In this document: positions 63,062 through 64,000 of the stretch, piece after piece
Numbering within the stretch: the first letter of the stretch is position 1
How the letters are laid out: every line of letters begins with the position of its first letter
Assembly (NCBI RefSeq): GCF_014641715.1
Contig: NZ_BMIG01000004.1
Location: forward strand, 248,001 to 312,000
DNA length: 64,000 nt
Source of the DNA: Polaromonas eurypsychrophila
GTDB taxonomy: Bacteria > Pseudomonadota > Gammaproteobacteria > Burkholderiales > Burkholderiaceae_C
Reading direction: 5' to 3'
Notes under the pieces: model-generated
The model's input: only the letters and a program-made list of their open reading frames with translations
Told to the model about the DNA's origin: nothing
Database searches by the model: none
Position numbers and translations under genes: made by a program

Positions 63062-63538
63062 TTATGGTTTGCGTTTGGCCTCGTAGGCCGCAATCGCTTT
63101 TTTCAGATCCGTGTGTTCTTCGCAGGGCATGAAACACAGCTTGTCGAGTGCAGCCAGGTGCTGCTTTGCTTTGGGCACGTCGTTGACCATCAGGTAGGCC
63201 TCGCCCACGTACTCATGCGCGCCCCGATGTTTGGGGTTGATCCGCAGCGCTTCGCCATAGTGCTTGAATACCAGGTCCATGTTGGGGTTCGCGCCCTTCC
63301 GAATCGAATAGGCGTAGAGGTTGTGGTAATCGGCGTTCTGCGGTGAACTGCGCAGCGCGTTCTGCAACTCAACCTGCGCGCCGGTCCAGTCCTTGCGCCC
63401 AAATGCAGCCTGGGTGGACGACAGTACCGGATCGGCAGAGGGGCGCGGATCCGCCGAATAGCTCGTGTCGCCAGCCGCAAACGCTGCGGCAGACGCTGAC
63501 AGGCAGGTGATGACCAATAGGTGTGAGAAGTGATTCAT
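63062..63538 (-). CDS. Small exported TPR-repeat protein
   Basis: A 158-residue protein with a signal peptide (MNHFSHLLVITCLSASAAAF) and two to three TPR motifs (about 35-155; YHNLYAYSIRKGANPN, YGEALRINPKHRGAHEYVG). AGGAG lies about 8 bases before the ATG at 63538. Two cysteines near the C-terminus (CFMPC) could form a disulfide. It is convergent with the transpeptidase gene. Possibly a periplasmic partner protein; function unknown. Confidence 0.8.
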   Translation of the reverse strand: MNHFSHLLVITCLSASAAAFAAGDTSYSADPRPSADPVLSSTQAAFGRKDWTGAQVELQNALRSSPQNADYHNLYAYSIRKGANPNMDLVFKHYGEALRINPKHRGAHEYVGEAYLMVNDVPKAKQHLAALDKLCFMPCEEHTDLKKAIAAYEAKRKP

Positions 63539-63646
63539 GGCCGGAGCTCCTTCAAAACAGGACAAGGGGAAAGTTCCAAATCCTACTGCGTTTCAGTGAA
63601 ACAGGTAAATGAGCGGTTTCCACCCTAGGGCAACTGCAGGCGGGCA

Positions 63647-63682
63647 TAAAAAAGCCACCGAGAGCACGGGCTCTCGGTGGCT
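63647..63682 (-). terminator. Rho-independent terminator after tRNA-Ser
   Basis: AGCCACCGAGAG and CTCTCGGTGGCT form a perfect 12-base-pair stem, with TTTTTTA on the minus strand. It ends the tRNA-Ser transcript. Confidence 0.93.
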
Positions 63683-63689
63683 GGTGGTT

Positions 63690-63777
63690 TGGCGGAAGCG
63701 GTGAGATTCGAACTCACGGATAGTTTCCCATCGCCGGTTTTCAAGACCGGTGCAATCGACCACTCTGCCACGCTTCC
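63690..63777 (-). tRNA. tRNA-Ser (anticodon TGA)
   Basis: An 88-base tRNA with an encoded CCA, a long variable arm (CGATGGGAAACTATCCGTGAG region) and anticodon loop CTTGAAA (anticodon TGA). Acceptor GGAAGCG pairs with CGCTTCC. It is typical of class II tRNA-Ser. Confidence 0.95.
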
Positions 63778-63825
63778 AAGCTGACTATTTTACCTGCAGA
63801 CAGCGTCGCCCCGGCTGCAAAGCGT

Positions 63826-64000
63826 TCAGGCGCTTTGCAGCATGCCTTTGCTCTCAATAAACGCCACCACCTCTGCCAGCCCCGTGTTGGTCTTCAGATT
63901 GGTCATGACAAAGGGCTTGAGGCCTTTGGCCGTCGTCCGCATGCGGATGGTGTCGGCTTCCATCACGGCGAGGTCGGCGCCCACGTAGGGGGCGAGGTCG
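63826..64000 (-). CDS. ureG: Urease accessory protein UreG, C-terminal part (runs off the window)
   Basis: The last 57 codons of a GTPase. The reverse strand ends with [17 protein letters not shown], then [19 protein letters not shown] and [10 protein letters not shown], matching the UreG C-terminus ([16 protein letters not shown] and FTNLKTGxGxxxV in homologues) rather than HypB. UreG delivers GTP-powered nickel insertion into urease with UreD/F. The rest of the urease cluster would lie beyond 64000. Confidence 0.85.
   Translation of the reverse strand, partial: DLAPYVGADLAVMEADTIRMRTTAKGLKPFVMTNLKTNTGLAEVVAFIESKGMLQSA

Overview
The window looks like about 64 kb of ordinary chromosome from a betaproteobacterium of the Burkholderiales, most likely family Comamonadaceae (Rhodoferax/Polaromonas-like). 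The evidence is the high G+C content, the style of the proteins, gene orders such as yicC-gmk-rpoZ-spoT and pilS-pilR-ampD, and several short dispersed repeat families that I associate with that family. The genus is inference. I see no insertion sequence, prophage, integrase, plasmid gene or CRISPR array. Nearly every gene is housekeeping, and many sit in tight operons with 1-4 base stop/start overlaps.

Layout. 1-7085 (mainly minus): the start of ruvC, then a unit read rnb-type RNase, tonB-like, aroE, mtgA, plsC, cdsA-like, and a YqiA-type esterase. 7560-13955: ffh, divergent from a ypjD-type CcsA gene, a small metal-binding membrane protein, the pilS/pilR type IV pilus regulators and ampD. 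13956-19325: nrdA and nrdB behind a tandem NrdR-box operator, then a Lys/Ala-rich histone H1-like gene. 19396-25862 (minus): a PfkB sugar/nucleoside kinase, a zinc-ribbon DUF3426 protein, prmA, accC-accB, a TlpA-type thioredoxin and an unknown gene. 26087-35813: mpl, three unknown genes, aroG with an attenuator, tldD, a beta-hydroxyacid dehydrogenase, rodA and pth. 36046-41526: rplY, prs, tRNA-Gln, ispE, lolB and a TPR protein. 41588-45599: mutM, a dynamin-like GTPase and mutY. 45674-51698: rapZ-recN-nadK, hrcA, two tRNAs around two tiny unknown genes, and greB. 51706-60681: spoT, rpoZ, gmk, yicC, a Ser/Thr kinase/phosphatase pair, rph, rdgB and hemW. 60993-64000: an outer-membrane barrel, an atypical L,D-transpeptidase, a small TPR protein, tRNA-Ser and the end of ureG.

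Functional themes are peptidoglycan synthesis and recycling (mtgA, ampD, mpl, rodA, the L,D-transpeptidase), envelope lipids and lipoproteins (plsC, cdsA-like, accBC, lolB), DNA repair (ruvC, mutM, mutY, recN, rdgB), nucleotide supply (nrdAB, prs, gmk) and stringent or transcription control (spoT, rpoZ, greB, hrcA).

The two most interesting signals are not conventional genes. First, aroG is preceded by a 24-codon leader peptide in which codons 6-13 read F-Y-F-A-Y-F-W-F, followed by a terminator and a competing antiterminator segment: a complete ribosome-dependent attenuator. Second, at least two families of short dispersed repeats occur both between genes and inside protein-coding frames (lolB, aroE, a dehydrogenase, prmA, hemW, possibly recN). 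In prmA and hemW they add about 27-38 residues compared with the E. coli proteins; in lolB the repeat encodes the lipobox.
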